Below, piece by piece: positions 1-9,248 of a DNA stretch of 64,000 nt. The notes below the pieces were generated by a model. The model was not told where the DNA came from. It saw only the letters and a list, made by a program, of their open reading frames with translations, and searched no databases. The first letter of the stretch is position 1. Every line of letters begins with the position of its first letter. The translations under genes were made by a program, and so were the position numbers. Origin of the DNA: Phycisphaerae bacterium (GTDB lineage: Bacteria; Planctomycetota; Phycisphaerae; Sedimentisphaerales; Anaerobacaceae); assembly GCA_030601745.1 (NCBI GenBank), contig JAUWBI010000001.1:1-64000 (forward strand), given 5' to 3'.

Positions 1-168
1 ATATAAGTATATGCATATATACTTATGGAGTGCTTTAAGAATCATGGTTTTTGAAAGAGGGATTTATGGTTTTTGAAAGAGGGCTTTGTGGTTTTTGTAC
101 AGAGATATAAGTATATGCATATATACTTATGGACTGCTTCAAGAATCGTGGTTTTTGAAAGAGGGATT
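1..168. repeat. AT-rich palindrome in a direct repeat
   Basis: Positions 3-26 and 107-130 carry the same 24-base inverted repeat: two 10-base arms (ATAAGTATAT / ATATACTTAT) around a GCAT centre. Each palindrome opens a roughly 64-bp direct repeat (about 1-64 and 105-168) with only a few mismatches. A shorter motif, TGGTTTTTGAAAGAGGG, recurs about every 23 bp inside and between them. The array may extend beyond the left edge. No coding potential is seen. It could be a protein-binding or recombination site, or just a repeat family of this genome. Confidence 0.8.
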
Positions 169-212
169 TGAGGTGGAGATTTTTTTATTTTTAGCCACAG
201 GTTTCGTGGAGA

Positions 213-458
213 GATTAAAGTGAGCTAAAGTGCCTACCAGCCGTGCCAGAGCCACGGCTCGGCAGGAAGTGAACTAAAGTTGGATTCTCGATGCTCATGA
301 TTGGTAATTCCCCTAAGGGTTTTCCGTTTCGCTCCAAGACTATTTACGAACAATGATTTTTGGCGTGTATCTGCTGATACGAAAACGTGCGGCTCTCCGC
401 GTGCTTCCCGCTCCCGGCGGGAGTCGTTCCCCCTATATTGTTTATATTATACCAAATT
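213..458. repeat. Dispersed element, copy A
   Basis: The stretch at about 221-400, and TTATACCAAATTT at about 446-458, match 19317-19510 almost base for base. Copy A carries an extra hairpin of about 30 bp near 235-268 (arms AGCCGTG and CACGGCT) that copy B lacks. The element sits just downstream of the dgt operon. There is no convincing gene in 1-576: this stretch is repeats plus AT-rich spacer. Confidence 0.75.
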
Positions 459-576
459 TTGCATATTTGTTCAATAAAAATCTAACAAAATGGTGAAAAA
501 AAATGACCTCATTTGATTGCGTGGATTTCTTACTTGGCCTTAAAAGATATTACTTTTCTTTGTGAAAAAGGTGAGG

Positions 577-1098
577 CTACCCTATTGTTGTTCCGGATTT
601 GCGCCTTCGTTTCTTCTTGACCGGCCCCTCGCTTTCTGATGATGGCAACACGCTAAACTTTTTATCTAAAATATCTTGCACAGGGACCAGCGTTATGTTT
701 ATCCTTTCTTTTTTAGCCCTCGCTACTTCCTCACGTGCTCCCTTACCGAAACTAAACGCCACGATATAACCTTTCATATCTTTTGTTTTATGTTTGTAAT
801 AACGCCTCACAGCAGTCTCAAAATTATCAACAACGTTTCTGCCTATCCCTTCTGATTGCTTCACCTGGATAGGGTGATGTTCCATAAAGCTAAATCCATC
901 TATTCCCATATCCCCCACTTTGCGACGGCTCGGAGTCCCGTGCATTTCAGTGAGCACCCAATATTCAAAGTCGTGAGGCTTAAATTTCTTAAGATCCTCG
1001 GCTTTCTTAGGCATGCCGATTATATCAATATCAGTTTCAGATACTCCTATTTTGCCGAGAACAAATACTTTGTCTTCTGGCAGGATCGACCACTCCAT
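577..1098 (-). CDS. Mrr-like restriction endonuclease-fold protein
   Basis: This 173-aa protein shows a PD-(D/E)XK nuclease-like core: GDMGIDGF near residues 63-70, with the conserved acid at about D67, followed by IQVKQSE with the catalytic-type QxK at 78-80, then NVVDNFETAVRRY and KGYIVAFSFGKGA. The same block is known to me as a C-terminal nuclease domain on some DNA methyltransferases, but no methyltransferase part is present here. The tail is strongly basic (KKKRRRKSG), which suits nucleic-acid binding. The ATG at 1098 lies 52 bp inside the preceding gene. A TTG at 1104 or an ATG at 1014, after the upstream stop, are alternatives, and none has a good ribosome site. It is the last gene of the dgt operon. 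It could be an autonomous nuclease or a domain left from a larger enzyme. Confidence 0.65.
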   Translation of the reverse strand: MEWSILPEDKVFVLGKIGVSETDIDIIGMPKKAEDLKKFKPHDFEYWVLTEMHGTPSRRKVGDMGIDGFSFMEHHPIQVKQSEGIGRNVVDNFETAVRRYYKHKTKDMKGYIVAFSFGKGAREEVARAKKERINITLVPVQDILDKKFSVLPSSESEGPVKKKRRRKSGTTIG

Positions 1099-1904
1099 AG
1101 CCAATCATTGAAGCTATCTCGACTTTGCACACTAGGCAGTCTCACAGGCTGTTTGCTAGAAAGTCTAAGGTGTTCCCTGATTGCTTTCATGTAGAAGTTA
1201 AGTTTATCAGCGGACAGGTGCATGGCTCCGTAACGGACTTTGTAGATTTCCAGTAATTCTTCTATCTCTATTCGGCCTGCATGGTACTCTATATATTTAG
1301 CAAGCTTAGGTCCGAGTGCGAATTTATACCTATTGGCTACAACTAACGATTTTACAATGCACAAAGCCGGATACGGGTTATCTTCCAAGTTAATTTCGAT
1401 AATTTTCTTCAATATCGCTTCAAAAAAACCCTTCGAATAAACAACTCGCTTTTGTCTTTTTCTACTAAACAATTGTACGGCAACTGCCTCTACATCTAGA
1501 AATGTCGTCTTTGGAAAGTCTGCAAATCCTTTCCATATAACGTGTTTTTCCTTAAAGGCCCATGTTTCTGACAAGGGCCATGCGTCGATAGTCCAATCCT
1601 TTATTTGCAGTGATAGCCCTCCCAAACGCGTTCTCCTCTTATTACCATAATCTGCAAATAAAGAAGACATCTCTTCCATTGTTACGTACCCAAAAATAAT
1701 ATCGAGGTCGCGAGGAACAATCTGTCCACGGGATAATAGCATGTCTCTTATTGCTCCCCCGCATAAAAAGGCAGGCCACCCGCAGTCCCGAATTTCTTGG
1801 AGTGTTTTATAGAGTGCCGGACAGGATTTAGATTCATTCACCACCAAGTGCCCTACACAGGCACGGACATCCTTTTTCAATTTTTCTATCCTTTGGTCAA
1901 CCAT
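1047..1904 (-). CDS. Poly(A)-polymerase-head-like nucleotidyltransferase
   Basis: This 285-aa protein has the nucleotidyltransferase signature of the poly(A) polymerase/CCA-adding head domain. LCGGAIRDMLL (GG at 49-50, RD at 53-54) is followed by PRDLDIIF (D66, D68) and a third acid in WTIDAW (D107). Those three carboxylates would bind the two catalytic metals. The usual C-terminal RNA-binding domains of CCA enzymes are not evident, and 285 aa is short for a housekeeping CCA/PAP enzyme. Its ATG overlaps the dgt stop by 8 bases (ATGGTTGA), so translation is probably coupled. The substrate is unknown. A role acting on RNA, protein or free nucleotide within the dgt operon is inference. Confidence 0.65.
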   Translation of the reverse strand: MVDQRIEKLKKDVRACVGHLVVNESKSCPALYKTLQEIRDCGWPAFLCGGAIRDMLLSRGQIVPRDLDIIFGYVTMEEMSSLFADYGNKRRTRLGGLSLQIKDWTIDAWPLSETWAFKEKHVIWKGFADFPKTTFLDVEAVAVQLFSRKRQKRVVYSKGFFEAILKKIIEINLEDNPYPALCIVKSLVVANRYKFALGPKLAKYIEYHAGRIEIEELLEIYKVRYGAMHLSADKLNFYMKAIREHLRLSSKQPVRLPSVQSRDSFNDWLWSGRSCQKTKYLFSAK

Positions 1905-3291
1905 TTGTCAGCTGTTTATGAAGCGTACACGCAAATGTATCTGTCATACCACAAATATAATCAGTAACAAGCTGCATGCAACAGTATTTTTTTGGCAGAT
2001 CTGATTTTTCTGCATATTCGAAAACGATAATATAGTTTTTAGACATTAAGTTAAAAATTTTATCTGCAAAGGGTTTATTATCATTAGCGCGTTCCCATGC
2101 ACCTTCCCAAAAGATATCCATTAGACCGTTGATTATATGCCTTCCCATTACTTCTAATCTTAAGTTTTGTTTTGCACAATATACGTCCTCTATTCCTATA
2201 TCCTTACACGCTTCGATTAGTGAAGCTGCTCTGGAGTCATGAACTAACTCTCCATGATAATGGCCTTTCATAATCTTCTTGTATTTATCTTTGAACGTCT
2301 CAATTGCAGCACTAACCAATTCGCCTATGGCAAAAACACGGAAAGCTTGTGACATTGCCTCATCTCTTGATCCACCCTCTAGTTTAATGGCACCGGGCTT
2401 TTTTTCAATCATCCATTTGGCTTTTTCAAAGCATTTTTTTAAGATATTATTGTCCTTTCCAGCATGTTTTTCCAATTTATCCTTAAGTGTTTTCCAATCA
2501 AATACATTTTTCCTTACCCCATCTTCAAGATCAACCACAGAATAAACTATGTCATCGCATGCTTCAACAATAAATGTGATCGGATTTCTTGCTTCTCCAG
2601 TCCCAGTTTGCTCTCTAACTAAATCTATAAGATTCGCCTCGGAAGCGAAATATCCAACCTTTGCTTTCTCATGGTACTTTTTATTAATTTTGTGTGAAGG
2701 AACGGTATATTTACACGCTGCTGACATTGTTGCACAAGTAAAGTTAAGACCATAAAGATCTGATAGAACTTGAAGTTTTGAAATAAGACGAAGCGTTTGT
2801 GCATTGCTTTCAAAGTTCAGAAAATCCTGCGCATACTGCCTTTTTTCCCCACCAATATCATTAAAGAACTTTTTATCCTTCTTCAATTTGTTTTTGAACC
2901 ATTCTTTTATTGCTGTCTCCCCAGCGTGCCCAAAGGGAGGATTTCCCAAATCGTGGATCAAACCACATGTTGCAGCTATAGTCTCAAGGGCTTTTGCTTG
3001 CTCCTCATCCACTATGTTTTCTTTTCCCAACCAACGCCCAATTGCCCGCCCTACGTCTCGTACCACTGTCGAAACTTCCAGTGAATGAGTCAGGCGTCTC
3101 CGCACTGAATCATCGGGTTCTAATGGAAAAACTTGCGCTTTGTCATGCAACCTTCGGACCGGCGTGCAGAATATCGCACGGTCATAATCTCGCTCAAACT
3201 CTGTCCGATGGTCTTTTTTTCGAGGTTTTGGTTGCTCATAAAAATCTCTCACTCTCTTATCTGACAACAATTTTACCCAATTCATTTCCAC
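1897..3291 (-). CDS. dgt: dGTP triphosphohydrolase (dGTPase)
   Basis: This 464-aa HD-domain enzyme hydrolyses dGTP (and often other dNTPs) to the nucleoside and triphosphate. The N-terminus has the family block FERDYDRAIFCTPVRRLHDK. The metal ligands are visible as H69 (RRRLTHSLEV), H113-D114 (GLIHDLGNPPFGHAGE) and the later ACDDIVYSVVDLEDG at about 244-258. The length suits the Dgt family. The start is taken at GTG 3291, eight bases after GGGGAG; ATG 3285 is the alternative. It is the first gene of a three-gene overlapping minus-strand unit with a nucleotidyltransferase and an Mrr-like nuclease, all visibly AT-richer than surE-tdh-kbl alongside. dGTPases are an established anti-phage dNTP-depletion activity. 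A defence role here is inferred from the context. Confidence 0.9.
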   Translation of the reverse strand: MEMNWVKLLSDKRVRDFYEQPKPRKKDHRTEFERDYDRAIFCTPVRRLHDKAQVFPLEPDDSVRRRLTHSLEVSTVVRDVGRAIGRWLGKENIVDEEQAKALETIAATCGLIHDLGNPPFGHAGETAIKEWFKNKLKKDKKFFNDIGGEKRQYAQDFLNFESNAQTLRLISKLQVLSDLYGLNFTCATMSAACKYTVPSHKINKKYHEKAKVGYFASEANLIDLVREQTGTGEARNPITFIVEACDDIVYSVVDLEDGVRKNVFDWKTLKDKLEKHAGKDNNILKKCFEKAKWMIEKKPGAIKLEGGSRDEAMSQAFRVFAIGELVSAAIETFKDKYKKIMKGHYHGELVHDSRAASLIEACKDIGIEDVYCAKQNLRLEVMGRHIINGLMDIFWEGAWERANDNKPFADKIFNLMSKNYIIVFEYAEKSDLPKKYCCMQLVTDYICGMTDTFACTLHKQLTNG

Positions 3292-3690
3292 TTTATGAAC
3301 TCCCCAAAAGCTACCTTAGCTACCCAAAAACAATTATTAATTACACCCTCAAAACCACAATTCCCTATAATTCAAAACGTGTGCTGGCGAGACACCCAAA
3401 TCCTCCCAAATAGCCCTACCAAGCAGTTCATACAATACCCCAAACCGCAATTCCCGTCAAGGAATTTCGTACCTCGCATAGGATTTTGGTGTGCTAAGTT
3501 CGACAGGCTCACTTCAGGAAAGCCCACCCTACATTTTACATTCTTCTCCATAATCGGCCATTATACATTATGCCGCGAAGCTGTCAATTGACCCCGCCCT
3601 TCGGAAGGGCGGGGTTGACACAAGCTCTGCAACCAATTACAATGCTTCACTGTTAACGCAATACGATATACACAATACGCAATACGAAAC
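3292..3690. other. Intergenic with GC hairpin and promoter
   Basis: No gene is seen. At 3592-3614 is a near-perfect hairpin, CCCCGCCCTTC-G-GAAGGGCGGGG. This is one of several related GC hairpins in the window (about 60322-60340, 62213-62230, 63985-64000). It abuts the promoter of surE. At about 3650-3690 a CAATACGATATAC-type dispersed repeat runs right up to the surE start codon. Confidence 0.7.
3615..3643 (+). promoter_or_regulatory. Sigma-70-type promoter of surE-tdh-kbl
   Basis: TTGACA at 3615-3620, a 17-base spacer, then TACAAT at 3638-3643. It lies 47 bases before the surE ATG and starts immediately after the GC hairpin at 3592-3614. Spacing and hexamers are close to the bacterial housekeeping consensus. 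Activity is inferred. Confidence 0.65.
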
Positions 3691-4473
3691 ATGCAAATAT
3701 TATTGACAAATGACGACGGCATTTTCGCACCGGGCCTGGCGGCCATTTACAAAGAGCTGGTCAAAATGGGCGATGTAACAGTGGTCGCGCCCGATGTCAG
3801 CCGCTCAGGTGCCAGCCACAGCATTACATACTCTCGGCCGTTAGTGTGCAATAAGGTCGATATTGACGGCCGATTCACGGGCTTTAGCGTGCAGGGCTCC
3901 CCCGCCGATTGCGTCAAGCTCGCCGTTATGCAGTTGCACGAAGGCCCGATAGATTTACTCGTTGCCGGCATAAATAATGGAGCAAACGTAGGAATAAACG
4001 TGTACTATTCCGGCACCGTTGCCGCCGCGATGGAGGGCGCGCTTTTAGAAATTCCTGCCGTTGCTATGAGTCTTGCTGTTGAGGCCCCTGGCGTATCGGG
4101 AGATTTCGAGAAAGCCGCCGCCTACTGTACCAAAATTCTGAAAAAGCTTATGCCGGTAAAAAGCGGCGACGTAATAAATATCAATATACCACAATTATCG
4201 AAAGGCGAGCCGAAAGGCGTAAGGGTCGTGCTGCAATCGAGCAAGGGCTTTGACGAGTATTATATCCGCCAGAAAAACGAACAGGGTCAAACCGTATTTC
4301 AATTGGCCGGCGAGCCCCACCACACCGATGAGACTCCTACCGACACAACATCGCTGGTGCAGGGCTTTATAACTATAACGGTGCTGGCCCCTGATATGAC
4401 TAATCACGAGAAAACACGCCGGCTCGAGCAGATAAAATGGCAGGAGAGCTCAGGCAATGAAAGCACTGGTTAA
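3691..4473 (+). CDS. surE: 5'/3'-nucleotidase SurE
   Basis: This 260-aa cytoplasmic, divalent-metal-dependent phosphatase acts on nucleoside monophosphates. The family signature is complete: [15 protein letters not shown] at the N-terminus with metal ligands D8-D9, [12 protein letters not shown] with the conserved serine near residue 40, and [21 protein letters not shown] near 93-113. The length is typical. There is no clear ribosome site because a dispersed repeat abuts the ATG. The downstream tdh gene starts 17 bases before the surE stop, so the two are probably translated from one message. surE is a common stress-survival gene. Its link to threonine breakdown here may only be operon convenience. 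Confidence 0.95.
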   Translation: MQILLTNDDGIFAPGLAAIYKELVKMGDVTVVAPDVSRSGASHSITYSRPLVCNKVDIDGRFTGFSVQGSPADCVKLAVMQLHEGPIDLLVAGINNGANVGINVYYSGTVAAAMEGALLEIPAVAMSLAVEAPGVSGDFEKAAAYCTKILKKLMPVKSGDVININIPQLSKGEPKGVRVVLQSSKGFDEYYIRQKNEQGQTVFQLAGEPHHTDETPTDTTSLVQGFITITVLAPDMTNHEKTRRLEQIKWQESSGNESTG

Positions 4474-5485
4474 AAAGAGTCCCGAACGTGGCCTTTGGCT
4501 GGAAAATGTGCCCACACCCCAAATCAGTATCAATGACGTTCTCATAAAAATTCACAAGACCTCGATTTGTGGCACCGACCTTCACATCTTCAACTGGGAC
4601 GCCTGGGCCCGGAAAACGATAAAACCGCCAATGGTTATAGGCCATGAATTCGTTGGCACTATCGAGAAAATGGGCAGCAATGTCCACGACTTCAAACCGG
4701 GCGACCTTGTTAGCGGCGAAGGGCATCTCGTCTGCGGACGCTGCAGGAATTGCCTTGCCGGTAGAAGGCACCTCTGTAAGGACCCGAAGGGTATCGGCGT
4801 CAATCGAGACGGCGCGTTCGCCGAATATTTAGCCATCCCCGTCACCAACGTATGGTATTGCGATACCAGGATACCCACGGACGTACTTACCTGCTTTGAC
4901 CCTCTGGGTAATGCGGCGCACACTGCCTTATCTTTTGACCTGGTAGGAGAAGATGTGCTGATAACCGGCGCCGGACCTATCGGAATTATGGCGGTCGCTA
5001 TCGCCAAACAAGCCGGCGCTCGCTACGTCGTCATCACCGACACAAATCCATATCGCCTGGAACTGGCCAAAAAAATGGGACCTACGTTGACACTGGACGC
5101 CAGAACTGAAAAAATCCAGGACGCCGTCAACAAGCTCGATATGAAAGAGGGATTCGATGTCGGTCTTGAAATGTCCGGAAGCCCTGACGCATTCAAAAGC
5201 ATGCTTAAAAATATGTGTCATGGCGGTAAAATCGCCCTGCTGGGAATAATGCCGGAAACCTCTATTGACTGGGACTATGTCGTCTTCAACGGCCTTACCA
5301 TTAAGGGTATCTACGGCAGGGAGATGTACGAAACCTGGTATAAGGTAACTATGCTTATTCAAAAGGGACTCGATATCACACCGGTTATTACTCATCGCTT
5401 CCACTATACCGAATATATTAAGGGATTTGAAGTGATGCAATCGGGCAGGTCAGGAAAAGTCATCCTGGATTGGGCTGAAAAATAA
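4457..5485 (+). CDS. tdh: L-threonine 3-dehydrogenase
   Basis: This 342-aa zinc-dependent medium-chain dehydrogenase oxidises L-threonine to 2-amino-3-oxobutyrate with NAD+. The key residues sit where they do in E. coli Tdh: catalytic-zinc Cys38 ([10 protein letters not shown]), His63-Glu64 ([10 protein letters not shown]) and the structural-zinc cysteines 93, 96, 99 and 107. The NAD-binding Rossmann stretch is [23 protein letters not shown] precedes the ATG, and the gene overlaps surE by 17 bases. The next gene, kbl, encodes the second enzyme of the pathway 36 bases downstream. This makes the assignment to threonine-to-glycine catabolism firm. Confidence 0.95.
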   Translation: MKALVKKSPERGLWLENVPTPQISINDVLIKIHKTSICGTDLHIFNWDAWARKTIKPPMVIGHEFVGTIEKMGSNVHDFKPGDLVSGEGHLVCGRCRNCLAGRRHLCKDPKGIGVNRDGAFAEYLAIPVTNVWYCDTRIPTDVLTCFDPLGNAAHTALSFDLVGEDVLITGAGPIGIMAVAIAKQAGARYVVITDTNPYRLELAKKMGPTLTLDARTEKIQDAVNKLDMKEGFDVGLEMSGSPDAFKSMLKNMCHGGKIALLGIMPETSIDWDYVVFNGLTIKGIYGREMYETWYKVTMLIQKGLDITPVITHRFHYTEYIKGFEVMQSGRSGKVILDWAEK

Positions 5486-5521
5486 AAAATTGGCCTATAT
5501 AACAATAGTAGGGTACAGGAT

Positions 5522-6706
5522 ATGTTTGGAGCGATGAAATCTCATATAACTGAAGAGCTTAAACAAATAAAGGATGGCGGCCTCTACAAGGCCGAAAGAA
5601 TCATAACCAGTCCGCAGCAAGCTACCATTACGGTTCGAGGTGGACAAAAAGTCCTTAATTTATGCGCCAACAACTATCTGGGCCTGGCGGACCATCCCGA
5701 AGTTATTCGAGCCGCACAGGGCAGTTACGCCAAATGGGGATACGGCCTGTCCTCCGTCCGCTTCATTTGCGGCACGCAGGAAATACACAAACAGTTGGAA
5801 AAGAAAATCTCCGAATTTCTGGGCACCGAGGATACCATCTTGTACTGCTCCTGCTTTGATGCCAACACAGGTTTGTTCGAAACATTACTCACCGCAGACG
5901 ACGCCGTCATAAGCGACAACCTCAACCACGCCAGCATTATCGATGGCATACGCCTTTGCAAGGCCCAGCGCCTGCGCTTTGAAAACTCCAATATGCAGGA
6001 CTTGGAGGATAAATTGAAGCAGGCCCAATCGGCGCGGTTTCGCCTGATTGCGAGCGACGGCGTGTTTTCAATGGATGGAACTATCGCCAAGCTCGACCAA
6101 ATCTGTGAGCTCGCGGAAAAATATGACGCCCTTGTGATGGTGGACGATTCGCACGCAGTCGGTGTGCTCGGTAAACGCGGAAGAGGCACTCATGAATACC
6201 GTGATGTAATGGGACGCATCGATATTATAACCGGCACACTGGGCAAAGCACTCGGCGGCGCCAGCGGCGGATACACCAGCGGAAGAAAAGAAATTATTGA
6301 AATTCTGCGGCAGAGGTCGCGCCCGTATCTCTTCTCAAACACCCTGGCGCCGGCTATCGTTGCTACATCCCTGAAAGTGCTCGACATCCTCTCCGCTTCC
6401 ACTGATTTGCGAGATAAGCTCCGGGACAACACCCGCTATTTCAGAGAACAAATTGCCGAACTCGGATTAAACGTCATTCCCGGCGAGCACCCAATCGTGC
6501 CGATTATGCTCGGAGATGCCGTCCTCGCCCAAAAAATGGCACAGAAGCTTTTGGAAAGGGGCGTTTATGTAATAGGATTTTCCTATCCTGTTGTTCCCAA
6601 AGGGGCTGCACGAATCCGCACCCAGATATCGGCGGCCCACAACAAAAAAGACTTGGATTTTGCCATCGAGAAAATTGCAGAGGTCAAACGGGAGCTGGAC
6701 ATCTGA
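5522..6706 (+). CDS. kbl: Glycine C-acetyltransferase (2-amino-3-ketobutyrate CoA ligase)
   Basis: This 394-aa PLP enzyme of the alpha-oxoamine synthase family cleaves 2-amino-3-oxobutyrate with CoA to glycine and acetyl-CoA. It completes the pathway begun by tdh directly upstream. Visible landmarks are [13 protein letters not shown] near residue 47, [13 protein letters not shown] near 177, [18 protein letters not shown] near 206, and the PLP lysine at about K242 in [14 protein letters not shown]. Length and co-directional spacing match the classical kbl-tdh pair, although the order here is tdh then kbl. Its amino-acid chemistry has no evident link with the prepilin array that follows. Confidence 0.95.
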   Translation: MFGAMKSHITEELKQIKDGGLYKAERIITSPQQATITVRGGQKVLNLCANNYLGLADHPEVIRAAQGSYAKWGYGLSSVRFICGTQEIHKQLEKKISEFLGTEDTILYCSCFDANTGLFETLLTADDAVISDNLNHASIIDGIRLCKAQRLRFENSNMQDLEDKLKQAQSARFRLIASDGVFSMDGTIAKLDQICELAEKYDALVMVDDSHAVGVLGKRGRGTHEYRDVMGRIDIITGTLGKALGGASGGYTSGRKEIIEILRQRSRPYLFSNTLAPAIVATSLKVLDILSASTDLRDKLRDNTRYFREQIAELGLNVIPGEHPIVPIMLGDAVLAQKMAQKLLERGVYVIGFSYPVVPKGAARIRTQISAAHNKKDLDFAIEKIAEVKRELDI

Positions 6707-6762
6707 CCGGCTAAAATGACCGAGTTGGCCCTTGTATCACCATTATCTTGCCAAAAAAGGTT

Positions 6763-6791
6763 TTGACATATTCGCTTCGGCCTAATATAAT
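6763..6791 (+). promoter_or_regulatory. Perfect consensus promoter, prepilin array
   Basis: TTGACA at 6763-6768, exactly 17 bases, then TATAAT at 6786-6791: a textbook sigma-70 promoter. A leader of about 180 nt follows before the first prepilin ATG. Promoter and leader recur almost unchanged at 9039-9248 upstream of the last array gene. Such a strong promoter suggests high expression of these pilin-like proteins. Confidence 0.8.
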
Positions 6792-6973
6792 GATAAATGA
6801 CGTAGGGCTAAAATAATGGGAAGAATGCAGAATTAACGGAACACAAGGCTGGTTTTGCGCATCCTATAGGCAGGTAGAGAAACGGCCATAATAAGAAAGG
6901 AGTATCATTCAGGATATTCTTGTTTTTCTGTACGAATCCTTTGAGGTATTTTTACCGGAAAGGAAGGATAGCA

Positions 6974-7717
6974 ATGAAAAGAAACGGTTTTACACTGGTT
7001 GAGTTGTTGGTAGTAATTGCAATCATCGCAATCCTGATGGCTATTCTAATGCCGGCACTAAATCGCGTAAAGAAACAAGCAGAGATAATTATTTGTAAGA
7101 ATAACCTGCGTCAGTACGGCCTGGCCGGGAGAATGTACTTACATACTTATGATGACAACTTTCCTTATACATTTACCTGGCTCTTTCGGGATGGCGGTCG
7201 AGGGTGCCGGTGGCACGATGCGCAATATAAGAATATGCAGGACGGTGTGCTTTGGCCCTACCTTAGGAATGAAGATATCCACTTGTGTCCCACGTTCAAA
7301 CGAGCGGCCAAACGCAAAGGCTGTCAGTGGTGTAATGGTTCGAGTATCCCCATAGAGCCTCAATATAGTTACAGCATGAATGCCTACCTGGGCGGCGATG
7401 GAGAGGGTATGGTTTCGAACGTATCCCAGGTAGCTTCTCCCTGGAAGAAGATTTTCTTCGCTGAGGAGAATACCTGGGCTATCCCCGGCATGAGCACTCA
7501 TGCCATCAACGATAACAATTTACGCAGCTACGCGCCTGGTAAAGGTGATTGCGTCGCCACCTACCATAATCCTCCGAAGAGCGGAGACTTAGACGAAGGT
7601 TCAGGCGTTATGGTGTTTGTCGACGGCCATGCAGATTCCATAAGAGCGGAGGACCAAAAAGAGATCGGCACCTTTATATTACTCTGGCCGGAAGCATCCT
7701 TGCCTGATTGGTACTAA
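6974..7717 (+). CDS. Prepilin-like protein, H-X9-DG type (array gene 1)
   Basis: This 247-aa protein starts [20 protein letters not shown], a class III signal cleaved by prepilin peptidase after the glycine, with the required Glu+5 and a hydrophobic helix. The rest is a globular C-terminal region ending in a [11 protein letters not shown] block of the prepilin-associated H-X9-DG family that is hugely expanded in Planctomycetota. The ATG at 6974 is chosen because GGAAAGGAAGG precedes it; the frame is open 54 bases further upstream but lacks a ribosome site there. It shares little with its two downstream paralogues apart from the N-terminal helix and the DGH motif. The role is probably a type II secretion or type IV pilus-like surface component; the exact function is unknown. 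Confidence 0.8.
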   Translation: MKRNGFTLVELLVVIAIIAILMAILMPALNRVKKQAEIIICKNNLRQYGLAGRMYLHTYDDNFPYTFTWLFRDGGRGCRWHDAQYKNMQDGVLWPYLRNEDIHLCPTFKRAAKRKGCQWCNGSSIPIEPQYSYSMNAYLGGDGEGMVSNVSQVASPWKKIFFAEENTWAIPGMSTHAINDNNLRSYAPGKGDCVATYHNPPKSGDLDEGSGVMVFVDGHADSIRAEDQKEIGTFILLWPEASLPDWY

Positions 7718-7771
7718 AACTGACCCGTCCTTTTCTTTGATTGCTCTGTCAGAAGCAAAGGAAGGATAGCA

Positions 7772-8566
7772 ATGAAAATAAGAGGTTTTACACTTGTTGA
7801 GTTGCTGGTAGTAATCGCAATTATTGCAATCCTGATGGCAATTCTAATGCCATCTTTGAGGGTAGCCAGAGAGCAAGCCCGGAGTATTTATTGTCGCAGC
7901 AATGTAAGAAACCTGACGCTGGCATGGCTCATATATAAAGATGAGAATGACGATGAATTGGTTGGTGGTATGCCTCAATCTGAAAATCAATCACCTTGGG
8001 TACGCCTTCCACCTAGCTGGCAGACTGCGAGTGTCGAGCAAAAGAAGGAATATATAAAAAAAGGTCTACTGTGGCCTTACGTCAGGGAAATAGAAGTATA
8101 CCGCTGCCGCTCTGACCGCAGGAAGAACAGTCCGTACCATAAAAACGCCTATCGCACCTATTCGATTGCCGGCGGGATGTATGGAGTAAACCCAAACGGC
8201 GGTTGGGAGATTATACCGTGCATAGGATATTCCGATATAAAAAACCCCAGCACCAAATACGTCTTTCTCGCGGAGTGCGACCCCAGAGGAGTCAACCTGG
8301 GTTCCTGGGTTCTGTATCCAAAACGAAGAGAGTGGGTAGACCCATTTGCAGTCTGGCACCGTAGGAACGCCAGCACTCTGGGCTTTGCTGACGGACACGC
8401 CGATATGCACAGATGGCTCAGCAAGGGCTTAATCGAATGGAACGAGCTGGCTCTGCACGAGCCCAAGAGTTTCTCGTTCTATAGGGACCCCACTTTGGGT
8501 GGTGACGATGAACTTGAAGACTTCGAGTTTGCGCTGAGGGGCTATGCCTATAGGGAGCTTCAGTAG
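7772..8566 (+). CDS. Prepilin-like protein, H-X9-DG type (array gene 2)
   Basis: This 264-aa protein has the N-terminal type IV pilin-like signal [19 protein letters not shown], then an alpha-helical spine and a globular domain. That domain holds [20 protein letters not shown] and the C-terminal [20 protein letters not shown]. The start is supported by GGAAGG just upstream. It closely resembles array gene 3 and the truncated copy that follows, so these are recent paralogues. It lies 54 bp after gene 1 and is probably co-transcribed from the 6763 promoter. The 3' end fuses seamlessly into the headless copy at 8589, which marks a recombination junction. Confidence 0.8.
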   Translation: MKIRGFTLVELLVVIAIIAILMAILMPSLRVAREQARSIYCRSNVRNLTLAWLIYKDENDDELVGGMPQSENQSPWVRLPPSWQTASVEQKKEYIKKGLLWPYVREIEVYRCRSDRRKNSPYHKNAYRTYSIAGGMYGVNPNGGWEIIPCIGYSDIKNPSTKYVFLAECDPRGVNLGSWVLYPKRREWVDPFAVWHRRNASTLGFADGHADMHRWLSKGLIEWNELALHEPKSFSFYRDPTLGGDDELEDFEFALRGYAYRELQ

Positions 8567-8588
8567 GGCCGGGTCCGTTCGGACCAAA

Positions 8589-8918
8589 ACATATTCCGAG
8601 ATAAAAAATCCGGGCATCAAGTACATATTCTTGGAGGACATCGACCCCCGAGGACGTAACGTCGGTTCCTGGGTCATGAATTTCAGCCCACCAAGATGGG
8701 TGGACCCATTGGCTATGTGGCACAACGAACAGAGCACCATGGGTTTTGCCGACGGTCATTCGGAAATGCACAGATGGCACGACAAGAGCTTCATTGACTG
8801 GTGCCACGAGGCGATGTATGAGCCAACGAGGTTCTCGTTCTATATGACCCCTCCGGCCGATGAGCGTGAAGATATTGAATTTATGGCCAGGGGCTATCCG
8901 TGTGAGTCCCATGATTAG
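8589..8918 (+). pseudogene. Headless prepilin-like gene remnant
   Basis: From TYSEIKNPGIKYIF onward this frame encodes about 110 residues aligning with the C-terminal half of array genes 2 and 3, including [19 protein letters not shown]. The entire N-terminal signal helix and first half are missing. The only upstream ATG, at 8544, lies inside the previous gene. The deletion joins the 3' end of gene 2 to the middle of another paralogue, consistent with unequal recombination in a tandem array. It is unlikely to make an exported protein. It could act as a donor for gene conversion. Confidence 0.75.
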
Positions 8919-8989
8919 GAATAGGTCCTGGGCACGCTGCTGGATTTGGCAAAGCATCGTTCCACACACAATCCTTTAGTGTTGCACCT

Positions 8990-9248
8990 TCCCGCGACCA
9001 CTCTGCCAAAATTGCCATTATCTTAGCCAAAAAAGGTTTTGACATATTCGCTTCGGCCTAATATAATGATAAATGACGCAGGGCTAAAATAATGGGAAGA
9101 ATGCAGAATTAACGGAACACAGGGCCGGTTTTGCGCATCCTACCTATAGGTGGCGAAACGGCCGTAATAAGAAAGGTGCATCATTCAGGATATTCTTGTT
9201 TTTCTGCCGAATCCTTTGAGGTATTTTTACCGGAAAGGAAGGATAGCA
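8990..9248 (+). repeat. Duplicated promoter-leader block
   Basis: This block repeats 6730-6973 with few differences. It covers the promoter TTGACA (9039-9044), 17 bases, TATAAT (9062-9067), then the whole untranslated leader and the GGAAAGGAAGG ribosome site. The duplication shows that the array grew by copying a complete unit, regulatory region included. The conserved long leader could hold a regulatory RNA, but I recognise no known riboswitch in it. Confidence 0.8.
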
